64,000 nt of DNA from Micromonospora alfalfae (lineage in GTDB: Bacteria; Actinomycetota; Actinomycetes; Mycobacteriales; Micromonosporaceae). Below are positions 1 through 8,626 of the stretch, one piece after another. The notes below the pieces were generated by a model. It searched no databases and was not told the origin of the DNA. It saw nothing but the letters and a program-made list of their open reading frames with translations. The position numbers and the translations under genes were made by a program. The DNA lies in contig NZ_JAKKFH010000011.1 of assembly GCF_022230925.1 (NCBI RefSeq), positions 62,001-126,000 on the forward strand. Reading direction: 5' to 3'. Within the stretch, counting starts at the first letter, position 1. Each line of letters starts with the position of its first letter.

Positions 1-1
1 C

Positions 2-445
2 GGGCGCAGCGTCATCTTCGTCTACCCACTGACCGGACGACCGGGCGTCGACCTGCCCAACGGGCTGCTGGAGATCCACGGCGCGCGCGGCAGCACCGAG
101 CAGGCCGCCTGGTTCCGCGACCACCACGCGGAACTCCGCGCGGCCGGTGCCGCACGGGTCTACGGCCTGTCCGCGCAGTCGACCGGTTACCAGCGGGAAC
201 TCGCCCACCGGCTGCGACTGCCCTACCCGCTGATCCCCGACCCGAGGCTGACCCTGGCCGACGCCCTGCGGCTGCCGACCCGCGCCGCCGGCGACATGAC
301 GCTCTACGAGCGGCTGACCCTGATCGTCGCCGACGGCGCTGTCGAACACGTCTTCCACCCGATCCCGGACCCGGCGTCGCACCCCCTGCACGTGATGCGG
401 TGGCTCACGAAGCGACGCCAGGCCCCCGGATCGGTTGCCGCCTAG
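2..445 (+). CDS. Peroxiredoxin-like (redoxin fold) protein, 5' partial
   Basis: The gene enters from the left edge, so its N-terminus is missing; 147 residues are visible. The fragment has the beta-strand VIFVYPLTGRPGVDLP and the FRDHHAEL helix start typical of actinobacterial redoxin/AhpC-TSA relatives that reduce peroxides with a catalytic cysteine. At the place where relatives usually carry a GARGCT-type cysteine this copy reads GARGSTEQAAW, and no cysteine occurs anywhere in the visible part. A thiol peroxidase role is therefore doubtful; it may be a non-catalytic or divergent member. Its stop codon overlaps the stop of convergent nrdB by three bases, so no separate terminator fits between them. 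Fold assignment is from motif resemblance only. Confidence 0.72.
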   Translation, partial: GRSVIFVYPLTGRPGVDLPNGLLEIHGARGSTEQAAWFRDHHAELRAAGAARVYGLSAQSTGYQRELAHRLRLPYPLIPDPRLTLADALRLPTRAAGDMTLYERLTLIVADGAVEHVFHPIPDPASHPLHVMRWLTKRRQAPGSVAA

Positions 446-1497
446 AAGTCGTCGTCGAAGGCGACGGTGCCGGTCACCCCGACCTGGTACGCCGACACCC
501 GCCGCTCGAAGAAGTTGGACAGCTCCTGCACGTCCTGCAACTCCATGAAGCCGAACGGGTTGCTCGACCCGTAGTGCGCCGCGATGCCGAGCTGGGCGAG
601 TCGGCGGTCGGCGACGTGCTGGAGGTACTCCCGCATGTCGGCCAACGTCAGACCGGGCACACCATGGCCCAACAGGTCCTCGGCGAACTGCACCTCACAC
701 TCGACCGCCTCGGTGAGCATCCGGCGAACCTGGTCGGCGAGGTCGTCGTCGAACAGGTCCGGCTCCTCGACGCGAACGGTGTCGACGACGTCGAACGCGA
801 ACGCCATGTGCATGGACTCGTCGCGGAACACCCAGTTGGTGCCCGAGGCGAGGCCGTGCAGCAGGCCGCGGGAACGCAGGAAGTAGACGTACGCGAACGC
901 GCCGTAGAAGAACAACCCCTCAATGCAGGCGGCGAAGCAGATCAGGTTGAGCAGGAACGTGCGCCGGTCCTCGCGGGACCGCAGCTCGCGCAGGTCGTTG
1001 AGGGAGTTGATCCACCGGAAGCAGAACTCGGCCTTGCGACGGATCGAGGGGATGTTCTCGATGGCCGCGAAGGCCTCGAAGCGCTCGGTCTCGTCGGGCA
1101 CGTACGTGTCGAGCAGGTTGAGATAGAACTGGACGTGCACGGCCTCCTCGAACAGCTGGCGGGACAGGTAGAGGCGACCCTCCGGGCTGTTGACGTGCTG
1201 GTAGAGGTTGAGCACCAGGTTGTTGGCGACGATCGTGTCACCGGTGGCGAAGAACGCCACCAGGCGGCTGACCAGGTGCCGTTCGGCCGGCGACAGCTTG
1301 TCCAGGTCGGCGAGGTCGGCGTGCAGGTCGACCTCCTCGACCGTCCAGGTGTTGCGGATCGCGTCGCGGAACCTGTCGAAGAAGTGCGGGTAGCGCATCG
1401 GGCGGAGAGTCAGGTCCATCCCGGGGTCGAGCAGCATGTGCGTGGTCCTCGTGTCGGTGATGCTGGCGTCGGTGGTGGCGGCTTCGGCGGGGGTCAC
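442..1497 (-). CDS. nrdB: Ribonucleotide reductase class I beta subunit
   Basis: Small R2 subunit (351 aa) that houses the diiron-tyrosyl radical cofactor and works with NrdA in the cytoplasm to make deoxyribonucleotides under aerobic conditions. Visible ligands are the Asp in FFATGD, the E-x-x-H-x-x-x-Y block EEAVHVQFY (metal ligands followed by the likely radical tyrosine) and the second diiron helix DESMHMAF. The C-terminal tail ends in acidic FDDDF, as R2 tails that dock into R1 often do. The chosen GTG start overlaps the nrdA stop (GTGA), implying translational coupling; an ATG twenty codons downstream (position 1437, MLLDPGMD) is a reasonable alternative. Regulation is shared with nrdA. 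Confidence 0.95.
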   Translation of the reverse strand: MTPAEAATTDASITDTRTTHMLLDPGMDLTLRPMRYPHFFDRFRDAIRNTWTVEEVDLHADLADLDKLSPAERHLVSRLVAFFATGDTIVANNLVLNLYQHVNSPEGRLYLSRQLFEEAVHVQFYLNLLDTYVPDETERFEAFAAIENIPSIRRKAEFCFRWINSLNDLRELRSREDRRTFLLNLICFAACIEGLFFYGAFAYVYFLRSRGLLHGLASGTNWVFRDESMHMAFAFDVVDTVRVEEPDLFDDDLADQVRRMLTEAVECEVQFAEDLLGHGVPGLTLADMREYLQHVADRRLAQLGIAAHYGSSNPFGFMELQDVQELSNFFERRVSAYQVGVTGTVAFDDDF

Positions 1498-3869
1498 TGG
1501 CAGGCCTCGCACGACTCGGGGTTCTCCAGCGAGCAGGCCAGCGCCTCCGCGTCGACGACGACTGGCGCGACAGCGCTGACGGTGGCCTGCTGGATCCGCG
1601 TCGCGGGACGCGAGCGCAGGTAGTAGGTGGTCTTCAGCCCGGCCTTCCAGGCGTACAGGTACATCGAGGAGAGCTTGCCGATGGTCGGCGCGGCCAGGAA
1701 CAGGTTCAGCGACTGGGACTGGTCGATGAACGGGGCGCGGGCGGCGGCCAGGTCGATGAGCGCCCGCTGCGGCAGCTCCCACGCGGTGCGGAACAGCTCC
1801 CGTACGGCGGCCGGCAGCTCGGCGATCTCCTGCACGGACCCCTCCGCCCGCTTGATCGCCGAACGGATCCGCTCGGTCCACAGACCGCGGGCCTTCAGCT
1901 CGCGTACCAGAGCGGTGTTGACCTGGAGGAACTCCCCCGACAAGGTCTCGCGCTTGAACAGGTTGGACACCTGCGGCTCGATGCACTCGTAACACCCGGC
2001 GATCGAGGCGATGGTGGCCGTCGGCGCGACCGCCACCAGCAGCGAGTTGCGCAGCCCGTACGCCTCGACCCGCTCGCGCAGCGCGTCCCACCGCGCGGTC
2101 TGCGTACCCTCGACACCCCACAGGTCGGGCTGGAGCTGGCCCCGCGCGGCCCGGGTCTGCGGGTACGCCGGATGCGCGCCGAAGTCGCGCGCCAGGTCGG
2201 CCGAGGTCTCCAGCGCGGTCAGGTACAGCTCCTCGCTGATCAGGGTGGACAGCTCCCGGGCGGCCGGCGAGTCGAACGGCAGCCGCAGCGCGAAGAAGAC
2301 GTCTTGTAGGCCCATCAGCCCGAGTCCGACCGGCCGCCAGCGGGGGTTGCTCGCCGCCGCCTGCGCGGTCGGGTAGTAGTTGATGTCGATGACCCGGTCG
2401 AGGAAGGTAACCGCGGTCCGTACCGTGGCGCGCAGCCGCTCCCAGTCGATGCCGCCGGCGGTGAGGTGGGCGGCTAGGTTCACCGAGCCGAGGTTGCACA
2501 CGGCGGTCTCGGTGTCACTGGACACCTCGACGATCTCGGTGCAGAGGTTCGACAGGTGCACCACGTTGCCCGGCTCGGCGGTCTGGTTGCAGAGCCGGTT
2601 GGCGGCGTCCTTGAAGGTCATCCAGCCGTTGCCGGTCTGGGCGAGGGTCCGCATCATCTTCCCGTACAGCTCCCGTGCCGGGACCTGCCGCACGTAGAGA
2701 CCCTGCGCCTCGGCCTGGCGGTACGCGGCGTCGAACCGCTCGCCCCACAGGTCGGGCAGCTCGGGCACCTCGTGCGGGTCGAACAGCGACCACGGCTCGT
2801 CGGCCTCGACCCGCCGCATGAACTCGTCCGGGATCCAGTTGGCCAGGTTGAGGTTGTGGGTGCGTCGGGCGTCCTCGCCGGTGTTGTCCCGCAGTTGCAG
2901 GAACTCCTCGATGTCCGGGTGCCACGGCTCCAGATAGACGCAGGCCGCGCCCTTGCGTCGGCCACCCTGGTTCACAGCGGCGACGCTCGCGTCCAGCGTG
3001 CGCAGCCACGGCACGATGCCGTTGGACTGCCCGTTCGTGCCCCGGATCAGCGCTCCCCGGGAGCGCACCCGGGAGTACGCGATGCCGATGCCACCGGCGA
3101 ACTTGGACAGGTTGGCGACCTGGGCGTACCGCTGGTAGATCGAGTCCAGCTCGTCGAGCGGGGAGTCGACCAGGTAGCAGGAGGACATCTGCGTGTGCCG
3201 GGTGCCGGAGTTGAACAGGGTCGGTGAGCTGGGCAGGTAGGCCAGGCTGGACATCAGCCGGTAGAAGTCGACAGCCTCGTCCGCCGTCCGGGACAGGCCG
3301 CAGGCCACCCGCAGCAGCCAGTACTGCGGGGTCTCCAGCACCAGTCGGCTGATGGGGTGGCGCAGCAGGTAGCGGTCGTACACGGTGCGCAGGCCGAAGT
3401 ACTCGAACCGGCGGTCGCCGTCCGGGTCGATGGCGTGGTCGAGCGTCGCGGCGTGTGCGGCGACGAACGCGGCGGTGTCGTCACCGATCAGGCCCTCGGC
3501 GTGGCCGACCCGGATCGCCGCGCTGAACGAGGTGATGCCCTGTCGACGCACCTCCTTGTCGACGTAGCCGGCCAGCAATCGCGCGGCGAGGCGCGAGTAC
3601 TGCGGCTCCTCACCGATCATCTCGGCGGCGGTCTGGATGGACAGCCGGTCAAGTTCGGCAGTGGTCGCGCCGTCGTAGAGCCCGCTGATGGTGCGGGTGG
3701 CCACCCGCATCGGGTCGACGTCGGTCAGGTCGTCGGCCCACCGCTCGATCGCCCGGACGATCTTGTTCACGTCCACGGGTTCGGTGCCGCCGTCGCGCTT
3801 GCGGACCTGCATCGGCGTCCGCCGCGCTGTCGCGTCGCCGCTGGCCGGGACTACCTCGGTGACTGTCAC
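1494..3869 (-). CDS. nrdA: Ribonucleotide reductase class I alpha subunit
   Basis: Large R1 subunit (791 aa from the chosen start) that reduces ribonucleoside diphosphates. An N-terminal ATP-cone (MQVRKRDGGTEPVDVNKIV onward, about 100 residues) gives allosteric dATP/ATP control. The barrel carries the NLCTEIVEV and NLGSVNL segments and the APTATIAS loop, and the C-terminal tail ends with the redox pair in ESCEACQ. The GTG at 3869 is preceded by a GAGGAG ribosome-binding site six bases away; a longer reading from GTG 3923 has no visible site. It is first in an nrdA-nrdB operon behind a cobalamin riboswitch and NrdR-like boxes. This matches the known Streptomyces arrangement in which class Ia enzyme is shut down by B12, when the B12-dependent class II enzyme suffices. 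Confidence 0.95.
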   Translation of the reverse strand: MTVTEVVPASGDATARRTPMQVRKRDGGTEPVDVNKIVRAIERWADDLTDVDPMRVATRTISGLYDGATTAELDRLSIQTAAEMIGEEPQYSRLAARLLAGYVDKEVRRQGITSFSAAIRVGHAEGLIGDDTAAFVAAHAATLDHAIDPDGDRRFEYFGLRTVYDRYLLRHPISRLVLETPQYWLLRVACGLSRTADEAVDFYRLMSSLAYLPSSPTLFNSGTRHTQMSSCYLVDSPLDELDSIYQRYAQVANLSKFAGGIGIAYSRVRSRGALIRGTNGQSNGIVPWLRTLDASVAAVNQGGRRKGAACVYLEPWHPDIEEFLQLRDNTGEDARRTHNLNLANWIPDEFMRRVEADEPWSLFDPHEVPELPDLWGERFDAAYRQAEAQGLYVRQVPARELYGKMMRTLAQTGNGWMTFKDAANRLCNQTAEPGNVVHLSNLCTEIVEVSSDTETAVCNLGSVNLAAHLTAGGIDWERLRATVRTAVTFLDRVIDINYYPTAQAAASNPRWRPVGLGLMGLQDVFFALRLPFDSPAARELSTLISEELYLTALETSADLARDFGAHPAYPQTRAARGQLQPDLWGVEGTQTARWDALRERVEAYGLRNSLLVAVAPTATIASIAGCYECIEPQVSNLFKRETLSGEFLQVNTALVRELKARGLWTERIRSAIKRAEGSVQEIAELPAAVRELFRTAWELPQRALIDLAAARAPFIDQSQSLNLFLAAPTIGKLSSMYLYAWKAGLKTTYYLRSRPATRIQQATVSAVAPVVVDAEALACSLENPESCEACQ

Positions 3870-4009
3870 CACTCGCTCCTCGGAGTTCGAGACCTGGTGG
3901 CCCGGACGCGAGGAGACAGACACCGACGGACGCCACGCCAGCCCGGCGTGGGTCAGGTGGCGTCAGCCGTCCCACGCGGCCTCGGACCGCCGCGCCACCC
4001 GGATGCGGG

Positions 4010-4203
4010 TACGCGGCGCGCTGGCAGGTCTTCGGACTCGCGGGCACGACCGGGCTCGCCGGTCTCCTACTGGCCGTCGCTTCCCAGGCCGATTGATGGC
4101 CCAGTGCTGATGACGGCGGTCGTTCCCACTCACCGCTGCGGGACAGTCCCGGATTTCCACCGGGTTCCCTGTTGCCTCGACCGCCCCGGATGAGCGGCCG
4201 AAC
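4010..4203 (-). promoter_or_regulatory. Cobalamin (B12) riboswitch upstream of nrdAB
   Basis: Read on the minus strand the stretch holds the hallmark blocks of the cobalamin element in order: GGGAACCCGGTGGAAATCCG, then GGGACTGTCCCGCAGCGGTGAG, a CTGGGAAGC block and the terminal GTCCGAAGACCTGCCAGCG (B12 box-like, about 4018-4040). It lies roughly 140 bases ahead of the nrdA start. In Streptomyces an equivalent riboswitch represses class Ia nrdABS when coenzyme B12 is present, and the same logic is inferred here. Exact ends are approximate. Confidence 0.92.
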
Positions 4204-4215
4204 CAGCTGCGCTCG

Positions 4216-4262
4216 ACACCATATATAGGGACGCAGCCGTTGTCACACCCCACATGTCGGTC
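4216..4262 (-). promoter_or_regulatory. nrdA: Two NrdR-box-like palindromes at the nrdAB promoter
   Basis: The 16-mer ACACCATATATAGGGA (4216-4231) closely fits the NrdR box consensus ACACWATATATWGTGT. A weaker palindromic 16-mer ACCCCACATGTCGGTC (4247-4262) is centred exactly 31 bp further upstream, which is the three-helical-turn spacing known for paired NrdR boxes. The first box overlaps an AT-rich stretch that reads as a -10 region for minus-strand transcription just before the riboswitch. NrdR is the ATP/dATP-sensing repressor of RNR genes; its gene is not in the window. Confidence 0.68.
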
Positions 4263-4616
4263 TCGGGCGTGTCGGTGGCCGACTCGGTGACCACTGTCAC
4301 CACCCCGGCCGACAACACCCGGTCGACCGACGCCAGGCACCGGAGACGGGGCCCTGCGCGCTGGTGTCGACAGTCGACAGGGATGTGGCGTATCGAGGCC
4401 ACGGTGCCGCAGACCGCACCCATATGCCACTGTCTATGCCTTGAGGTGGGCTGAACGCCCGATCTCCACGGGCTCGCCACCCTGCCACCTTCGCCCGTCA
4501 ACGGGCACGATGGACGGTGAGGCGGATCGACCCGGCGAGGCAAACATCATACGTCTGCGGGCCCACGGTGATCGACATCGTTGACGGGCTGGAGCGGCGC
4601 TCCGTATACTCCCTGT
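4263..4616. other. Gene-free divergent region between nrdAB and fucD-like gene
   Basis: This stretch separates the divergent nrdAB and fuconate dehydratase transcripts. Short open frames exist on both strands but lack ribosome-binding sites and family resemblance, so I call none. It must hold the promoter of the plus-strand gene; a TATACT hexamer near 4605 is a possible -10 element. No tRNA or small RNA structure was recognised. Confidence 0.5.
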
Positions 4617-4628
4617 GATCATCTGATC
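4617..4628. promoter_or_regulatory. Inverted repeat upstream of fuconate dehydratase
   Basis: GATCA-TC-TGATC is a perfect inverted repeat with a two-base spacer, 25 bases before the dehydratase start and just after the TATACT hexamer. FadR/GntR-type proteins bind short palindromes of similar size, and the next gene pair ends with such a regulator, so this is a candidate autoregulatory operator. The short arms leave room for chance. Confidence 0.4.
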
Positions 4629-4653
4629 TTTAGCCTAGCCGGGCGAGGAACGC

Positions 4654-6051
4654 ATGCCGCAGATCACTGCCGTCACCGTCGAAGACGTCCGCTTCCCCAC
4701 CTCCCTGACCGCTGACGGGTCAGACGCCATGAACAAGGACGGCGACTACTCGGCGGCCTACGTCGTCCTGCACACCGACGGCGTCGACGGCGTGGGCGCG
4801 CCACTCGCGGGGCACGGCCTGACCTTCACCATCGGTCGAGGCAACGACATCGTCGCGGCGGCGGCAGTCCACCAGGCACAGCTTCTGGTGGGCCTGGACG
4901 TGGCGACGATGGCAGCGGACATGGGCGCCGTCTACCGCCTCCTCACCTCCGACTCGCAACTGCGTTGGCTCGGGCCGGAGAAGGGTGTCGTCCACCTGTC
5001 CCTGGCGGCCGTGTTGAACGCGTCGTGGGACCTGGTCGCCCGGGTCGCCGACAAGCCGCTGTGGCGGCTGCTCGTCGACATGTCCCCCGAGCAACTCGTC
5101 GACATCGCGGACCTGCGCTACCTGTCCGACGCGCTGACCCGGGACGAGGCACTGGCCATCCTGCGGGCCAAGGAGGGCACGAAGGCGGCCCGCCTCGCCG
5201 AGCTCGACCGGACCGGCTACCCCGCCTACACCACCTCGGCGGGTTGGCTCGGCTACGGCGACGACAAGCTGCGCCGGCTGTGCCAGGAGGCGGTGGACAC
5301 CGGCTACGGCTACGTCAAGCTCAAGGTGGGCGCCAACCTCGACGACGACATCAGGCGATGCGCGATCGCGCGGGAGATCCTCGGGCCGGATCGCAACCTG
5401 ATGATCGACGCCAACCAGGTGTGGGACGTCGGTCAGGCCATCGACTGGGTCACCGCCCTCGCCCAGTTCAAACCACTGTGGATCGAGGAGCCGACCAGCC
5501 CCGACGACATCCTGGGCCACGCGGCCGTCCGCCGCGCCGTCGCTCCGATCGGCGTCGCCACCGGCGAGCACTGCCACAACCGGGTGATGTTCAAGCAGCT
5601 GTTCCAGGCCGAGGCCATCGACTTCTGCCAACTGGACACCGGCCGCTTGGCCAGCATCAACGAGATCGTCGCCGTGCTGCTGCTCGCCGCGAAGTTCGAC
5701 GTCCCGGTGTGCCCGCACGCCGGCGGTGTCGGGCTGTGCGAGATGGTCCAGCACGTGTCGGTGCTCGACTACGTCGCGATCTCGGGGGACCTCACCAACC
5801 GGGTCACCGAGTTCGTCGACCACCTGCACGAGCACTTCACCGATCCCTGCATCATCCGGGACACCGGCACGGGCAGCGGATACGTTCTGCCCAGCCAGCC
5901 CGGCTACTCCACCCGGATGCGTCAGGAGTCGGTAGCGCTCTACCGCTTTCCCGACGGCCACTACTGGGCGACGACAGACCCGACTACCGTGTCATCTCCG
6001 GAGGCGGCGTACGTGATCGCGGGTGGGAAGGCCACCCTCACCGGCCGCTAG
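4654..6051 (+). CDS. L-fuconate dehydratase (enolase superfamily)
   Basis: Cytoplasmic Mg-dependent dehydratase (465 aa) expected to convert L-fuconate to 2-keto-3-deoxy-L-fuconate. It follows the FucD/ENOSF1 pattern of the mandelate racemase subgroup: an N-terminal capping domain beginning [14 protein letters not shown], the YVKLKVG lysine base, metal ligands in DANQ, the [10 protein letters not shown] strand and the GEHCHN loop, and the catalytic His in [15 protein letters not shown]. Length matches the family. A GAGGAACGC ribosome-binding site precedes the ATG. The GntR regulator follows seven bases after the stop, so the two are probably co-transcribed. Neighbouring transporter, oxidoreductase and lactonase genes support a fucose-type pathway; activity on related 6-deoxy sugar acids cannot be excluded. 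Confidence 0.9.
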   Translation: MPQITAVTVEDVRFPTSLTADGSDAMNKDGDYSAAYVVLHTDGVDGVGAPLAGHGLTFTIGRGNDIVAAAAVHQAQLLVGLDVATMAADMGAVYRLLTSDSQLRWLGPEKGVVHLSLAAVLNASWDLVARVADKPLWRLLVDMSPEQLVDIADLRYLSDALTRDEALAILRAKEGTKAARLAELDRTGYPAYTTSAGWLGYGDDKLRRLCQEAVDTGYGYVKLKVGANLDDDIRRCAIAREILGPDRNLMIDANQVWDVGQAIDWVTALAQFKPLWIEEPTSPDDILGHAAVRRAVAPIGVATGEHCHNRVMFKQLFQAEAIDFCQLDTGRLASINEIVAVLLLAAKFDVPVCPHAGGVGLCEMVQHVSVLDYVAISGDLTNRVTEFVDHLHEHFTDPCIIRDTGTGSGYVLPSQPGYSTRMRQESVALYRFPDGHYWATTDPTTVSSPEAAYVIAGGKATLTGR

Positions 6052-6058
6052 GGGGATC

Positions 6059-6781
6059 ATGTCTCGCACTGACGAAGTGGTCAACGGCATCAAGCGGATG
6101 ATCCTCGAAGGGCAGTTCAGGCCCGGGGACCGGTTGCCCATCGAGAAGGACCTCGCCGAGCAGCTCGGAGTCTCGCGGGGGTCCCTGCGCGAGGGGATGT
6201 CGGCGCTGTCGATCCTGGGCATCGTCAACATCCGCCAGGGCGACGGCACCTACGTCACCAACCTCGACGCGCCACAACTGCTGGCCCCGATGGGTTTCGT
6301 CGTGGACTTCCAGGGCCAGGGCGACCCCCGGCACATCCACACCGTTCGCCGGCTGCTGGAGTGCGAGGCCGCCTGCCTGGCGGCGACCAGGATCACCGAC
6401 GAGGCCCTGGCCCAGGCGGGTGACCTGCTCGAAGAGGCAGCCCGGTTGATCGGCCAGTCACCGCCGGACCACGAGCGGATCATGGAGATCGACATCGCCT
6501 TCCACCGGATCATCGCGGTGCACGCCGAGAACCCGGTGCTCGTCGGTCTGATCGAAGCCTTCGCCGGGCGCACCATCCGGGGCCGGCTCTGGCGGAGTCT
6601 GCACGAGGAGGGCGCGGACCTGCGCACCCATCACGAACACGTGGCGATCCTGAAGGCCCTCGTGGCGCGCGACCCGGAGCGGGCGCGCACCCGGATGGCG
6701 AACCACCTGATCGGCGTGGAGGAGTCGTTGCAGGGGTTACCCGACGACGCTGACGCCAGCGTCGAGACGGCCCGGTCGTGA
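6059..6781 (+). CDS. GntR-family regulator, FadR (FCD) subgroup
   Basis: 240-residue transcription factor with an N-terminal winged helix (residues about 5-70, motif EKDLAEQLGVSRGSLREGMSAL, then GIVNIRQGDGTYV) and an all-helical FCD effector domain behind it (acidic DIAFHRIIAVHAENP and HHEHVAILKAL carry the usual metal-binding Asp/His residues). FCD regulators typically sense sugar acids or small organic acids, so fuconate or its dehydration product is a natural guess. The ATG with GGGGG upstream immediately follows the dehydratase stop. It is convergent with the aldo/keto reductase operon. Confidence 0.9.
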   Translation: MSRTDEVVNGIKRMILEGQFRPGDRLPIEKDLAEQLGVSRGSLREGMSALSILGIVNIRQGDGTYVTNLDAPQLLAPMGFVVDFQGQGDPRHIHTVRRLLECEAACLAATRITDEALAQAGDLLEEAARLIGQSPPDHERIMEIDIAFHRIIAVHAENPVLVGLIEAFAGRTIRGRLWRSLHEEGADLRTHHEHVAILKALVARDPERARTRMANHLIGVEESLQGLPDDADASVETARS

Positions 6782-6791
6782 CAGCCGACCC

Positions 6792-7811
6792 TCACGACTG
6801 CACGTCGAGCAGCCCCTCGTCGTACAACGCCGTCCAGAGCTGATCCGGGACGTCGACACCAGTTCGACGCAGGGTCTCGGTCACCTGGGCCTCGTCACGC
6901 ATGCCGACGACCGTCGAGACCACGGCCGGGTGACGACGGACGAACGCCAACGCCGCCTGGGGCAGCGTGACGCCGTACATCTGGCAGACCCGCGCTATCC
7001 GGCGGGCCTGATCGATCACCTCCGCCGGCGCCTGCTGGTAGTCGTAGACGGCGTCGGGCGGCGGAACGTCCCGGGCCAGCAGCCCGGAGTTGTAGACACC
7101 GGCGACCACCACACCGACGTGGCGGGCCTGCGCGACGGGGAGCAGGTCGGTCAGCGCGCCCTGCTCCAGCAGTGTGTACCGGCCGGCGCACATCACCACG
7201 TCCACGTCGGTCTCGGCCACGAAGCGGGCCAGCATCGCGGACTGGTTCATCCCCGCCCCGACGGCACCGATCACGCCCTGCTCCCGCAGCTCCACCAACG
7301 CCGGGATCGCCTCGCGCGCGGCCTGCTCCCAATGCTCGTCCGGATCATGCAGATACACCACGTCGATCCGGTCCAGGCCGGTGCGCCGAAGGCTCGCCTC
7401 CAGCGAACGGCGTACGCCGTCGCGGCTGAAGTCCCAGACCCGACGATGATCGGCGGGAACGTCGAACCCCTCCGGATCCCGCCGGTGCGCCGTCTCCGGT
7501 GATGGCACGAGCAGCCGGCCGACCTTCGTCGACACCACGTACTCGCCGCGCGGACGGGAGCGCAGGGCCGCGCCCAGGCGCCGTTCGGACAGGCCCAGCC
7601 CGTAGTGCGGTGCCGTGTCGAAGTATCGGATGCCGCCTGCCCACGCGGTGTCCACGGCGGCGGCGAACTGCTCCTCCGACGTCGCCCGGTAGAGATTGCC
7701 GCCCTGGGAGGCGCCGAAGCCCAGTGGGCTCAGCCGCAGCGACGGCCCGACGCCGCTGCGGGCCGCCGAACGGGCGGGGTCGCGCGCACCCCGCTGGACG
7801 ACAGCGGTCAC
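6792..7811 (-). CDS. Aldo/keto reductase, probable L-fucose dehydrogenase
   Basis: 339-residue NAD(P)-dependent oxidoreductase of the aldo/keto reductase superfamily. It has the substrate-barrel opening SPLGFGASQGGNLYR, the catalytic Asp-Tyr pair in YFDTAPHYGLGLSERRLG, the catalytic Lys in VSTKVGRLL and His in DVVYLHDPDEH. The subgroup resembles D-threo-aldose/L-fucose 1-dehydrogenases, which oxidise the sugar to its lactone. The GTG start overlaps the stop of the ABC ATPase gene (GTGA), so it is the last gene of the transporter operon. With the lactonase and dehydratase it completes the oxidative (non-phosphorylating) route from L-fucose to 2-keto-3-deoxy-fuconate. Substrate identity rests on context. 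Confidence 0.85.
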   Translation of the reverse strand: MTAVVQRGARDPARSAARSGVGPSLRLSPLGFGASQGGNLYRATSEEQFAAAVDTAWAGGIRYFDTAPHYGLGLSERRLGAALRSRPRGEYVVSTKVGRLLVPSPETAHRRDPEGFDVPADHRRVWDFSRDGVRRSLEASLRRTGLDRIDVVYLHDPDEHWEQAAREAIPALVELREQGVIGAVGAGMNQSAMLARFVAETDVDVVMCAGRYTLLEQGALTDLLPVAQARHVGVVVAGVYNSGLLARDVPPPDAVYDYQQAPAEVIDQARRIARVCQMYGVTLPQAALAFVRRHPAVVSTVVGMRDEAQVTETLRRTGVDVPDQLWTALYDEGLLDVQS

Positions 7812-8626
7812 CGCTCGTCCCGATCCACGTTGGTGCTGCCGGTCATCGCCGCGACCAGATCGTCGGTGGTGACCTCGTCGGCGCGGAGTTGGGCAGCGCG
7901 CCGACCGAGGCGCAGGACCTCGACCCGGTCGGCGATCTCGAGCACCTGCGGCATGTTGTGGCTCACCAGCACCACCGACATGCCGGCGTCACGGGCCCGC
8001 CGAACGACGTCGAGCACCCGCCCGGTCTGGACCACCCCCAGGGCTGCTGTGGGCTCGTCGAGGATGACCACGTTGGTCGCCCAGATGATGGCGCGGGCCA
8101 CCGCCACGCACTGCCGCTGCCCACCGGAGAGCATCGCGATGGGGGTGGTGACCCGGGGGATCCGTACGCCGAGTTCGTCGAGGGCGGCGGCGGCGCCCTG
8201 GCGCATGGCGCGCTTGTCCAACAACCCGAGCCGGCCGAGTGGCCCGGAGCGGAGGATCTCCCGGCCGAGATACAGGTTGGCGGCCACGCTGAGGTCGTCG
8301 GCGACGGCGAGGTCCTGGTAGACCGTCTCCACCCCGGCCCGTCGGGCATCGACCGGAGTGGAGAACTGGACCGGGCGGCCGCCCACCCGGATCTCGCCCT
8401 CGTCGGGCGGGTGCACACCGGACAGGGTCTTGATCAGCGTGCTCTTGCCGGCGCCGTTGTCACCGATCAGCGCGACGACCTCACCTCGGCGGACCGTGAA
8501 GTCGGCGCCACGCAACGCCTCGACGTGCCCGAACCGCTTGACGACGCCGCGGGCTTCGAGGACCGGCGGTTCCGCGTCGGTGGGTTGCTGATCGCTGTCC
8601 GCGGTGGCCGTGGGGATCGCGCCCAT
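7808..8626 (-). CDS. Sugar ABC transporter ATP-binding protein
   Basis: Single-domain ATPase (272 aa) of the ribose/fructose-type carbohydrate uptake class. It shows Walker A GDNGAGKST, signature LSGGQRQ, Walker B VVILDEPTAAL and the H-loop SHN. Unlike RbsA-type proteins, which carry two ATPase cassettes, this is the short FrcA-like form, so two copies would energise one transporter. The ATG shares a base with the stop of the binding-protein gene (TGATG); a GTG one codon earlier is equally possible. It sits between binding protein and aldo/keto reductase in a permease-binding protein-ATPase-reductase operon. Confidence 0.93.
   Translation of the reverse strand: MGAIPTATADSDQQPTDAEPPVLEARGVVKRFGHVEALRGADFTVRRGEVVALIGDNGAGKSTLIKTLSGVHPPDEGEIRVGGRPVQFSTPVDARRAGVETVYQDLAVADDLSVAANLYLGREILRSGPLGRLGLLDKRAMRQGAAAALDELGVRIPRVTTPIAMLSGGQRQCVAVARAIIWATNVVILDEPTAALGVVQTGRVLDVVRRARDAGMSVVLVSHNMPQVLEIADRVEVLRLGRRAAQLRADEVTTDDLVAAMTGSTNVDRDER

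Noticed and set aside
1494..2499. N-terminal extension of nrdB into nrdA on the same strand
   Set aside because: The open frame runs on upstream, but the extra 334 residues are low-complexity shadow of nrdA; family length and the GTGA overlap set the start at 1497.
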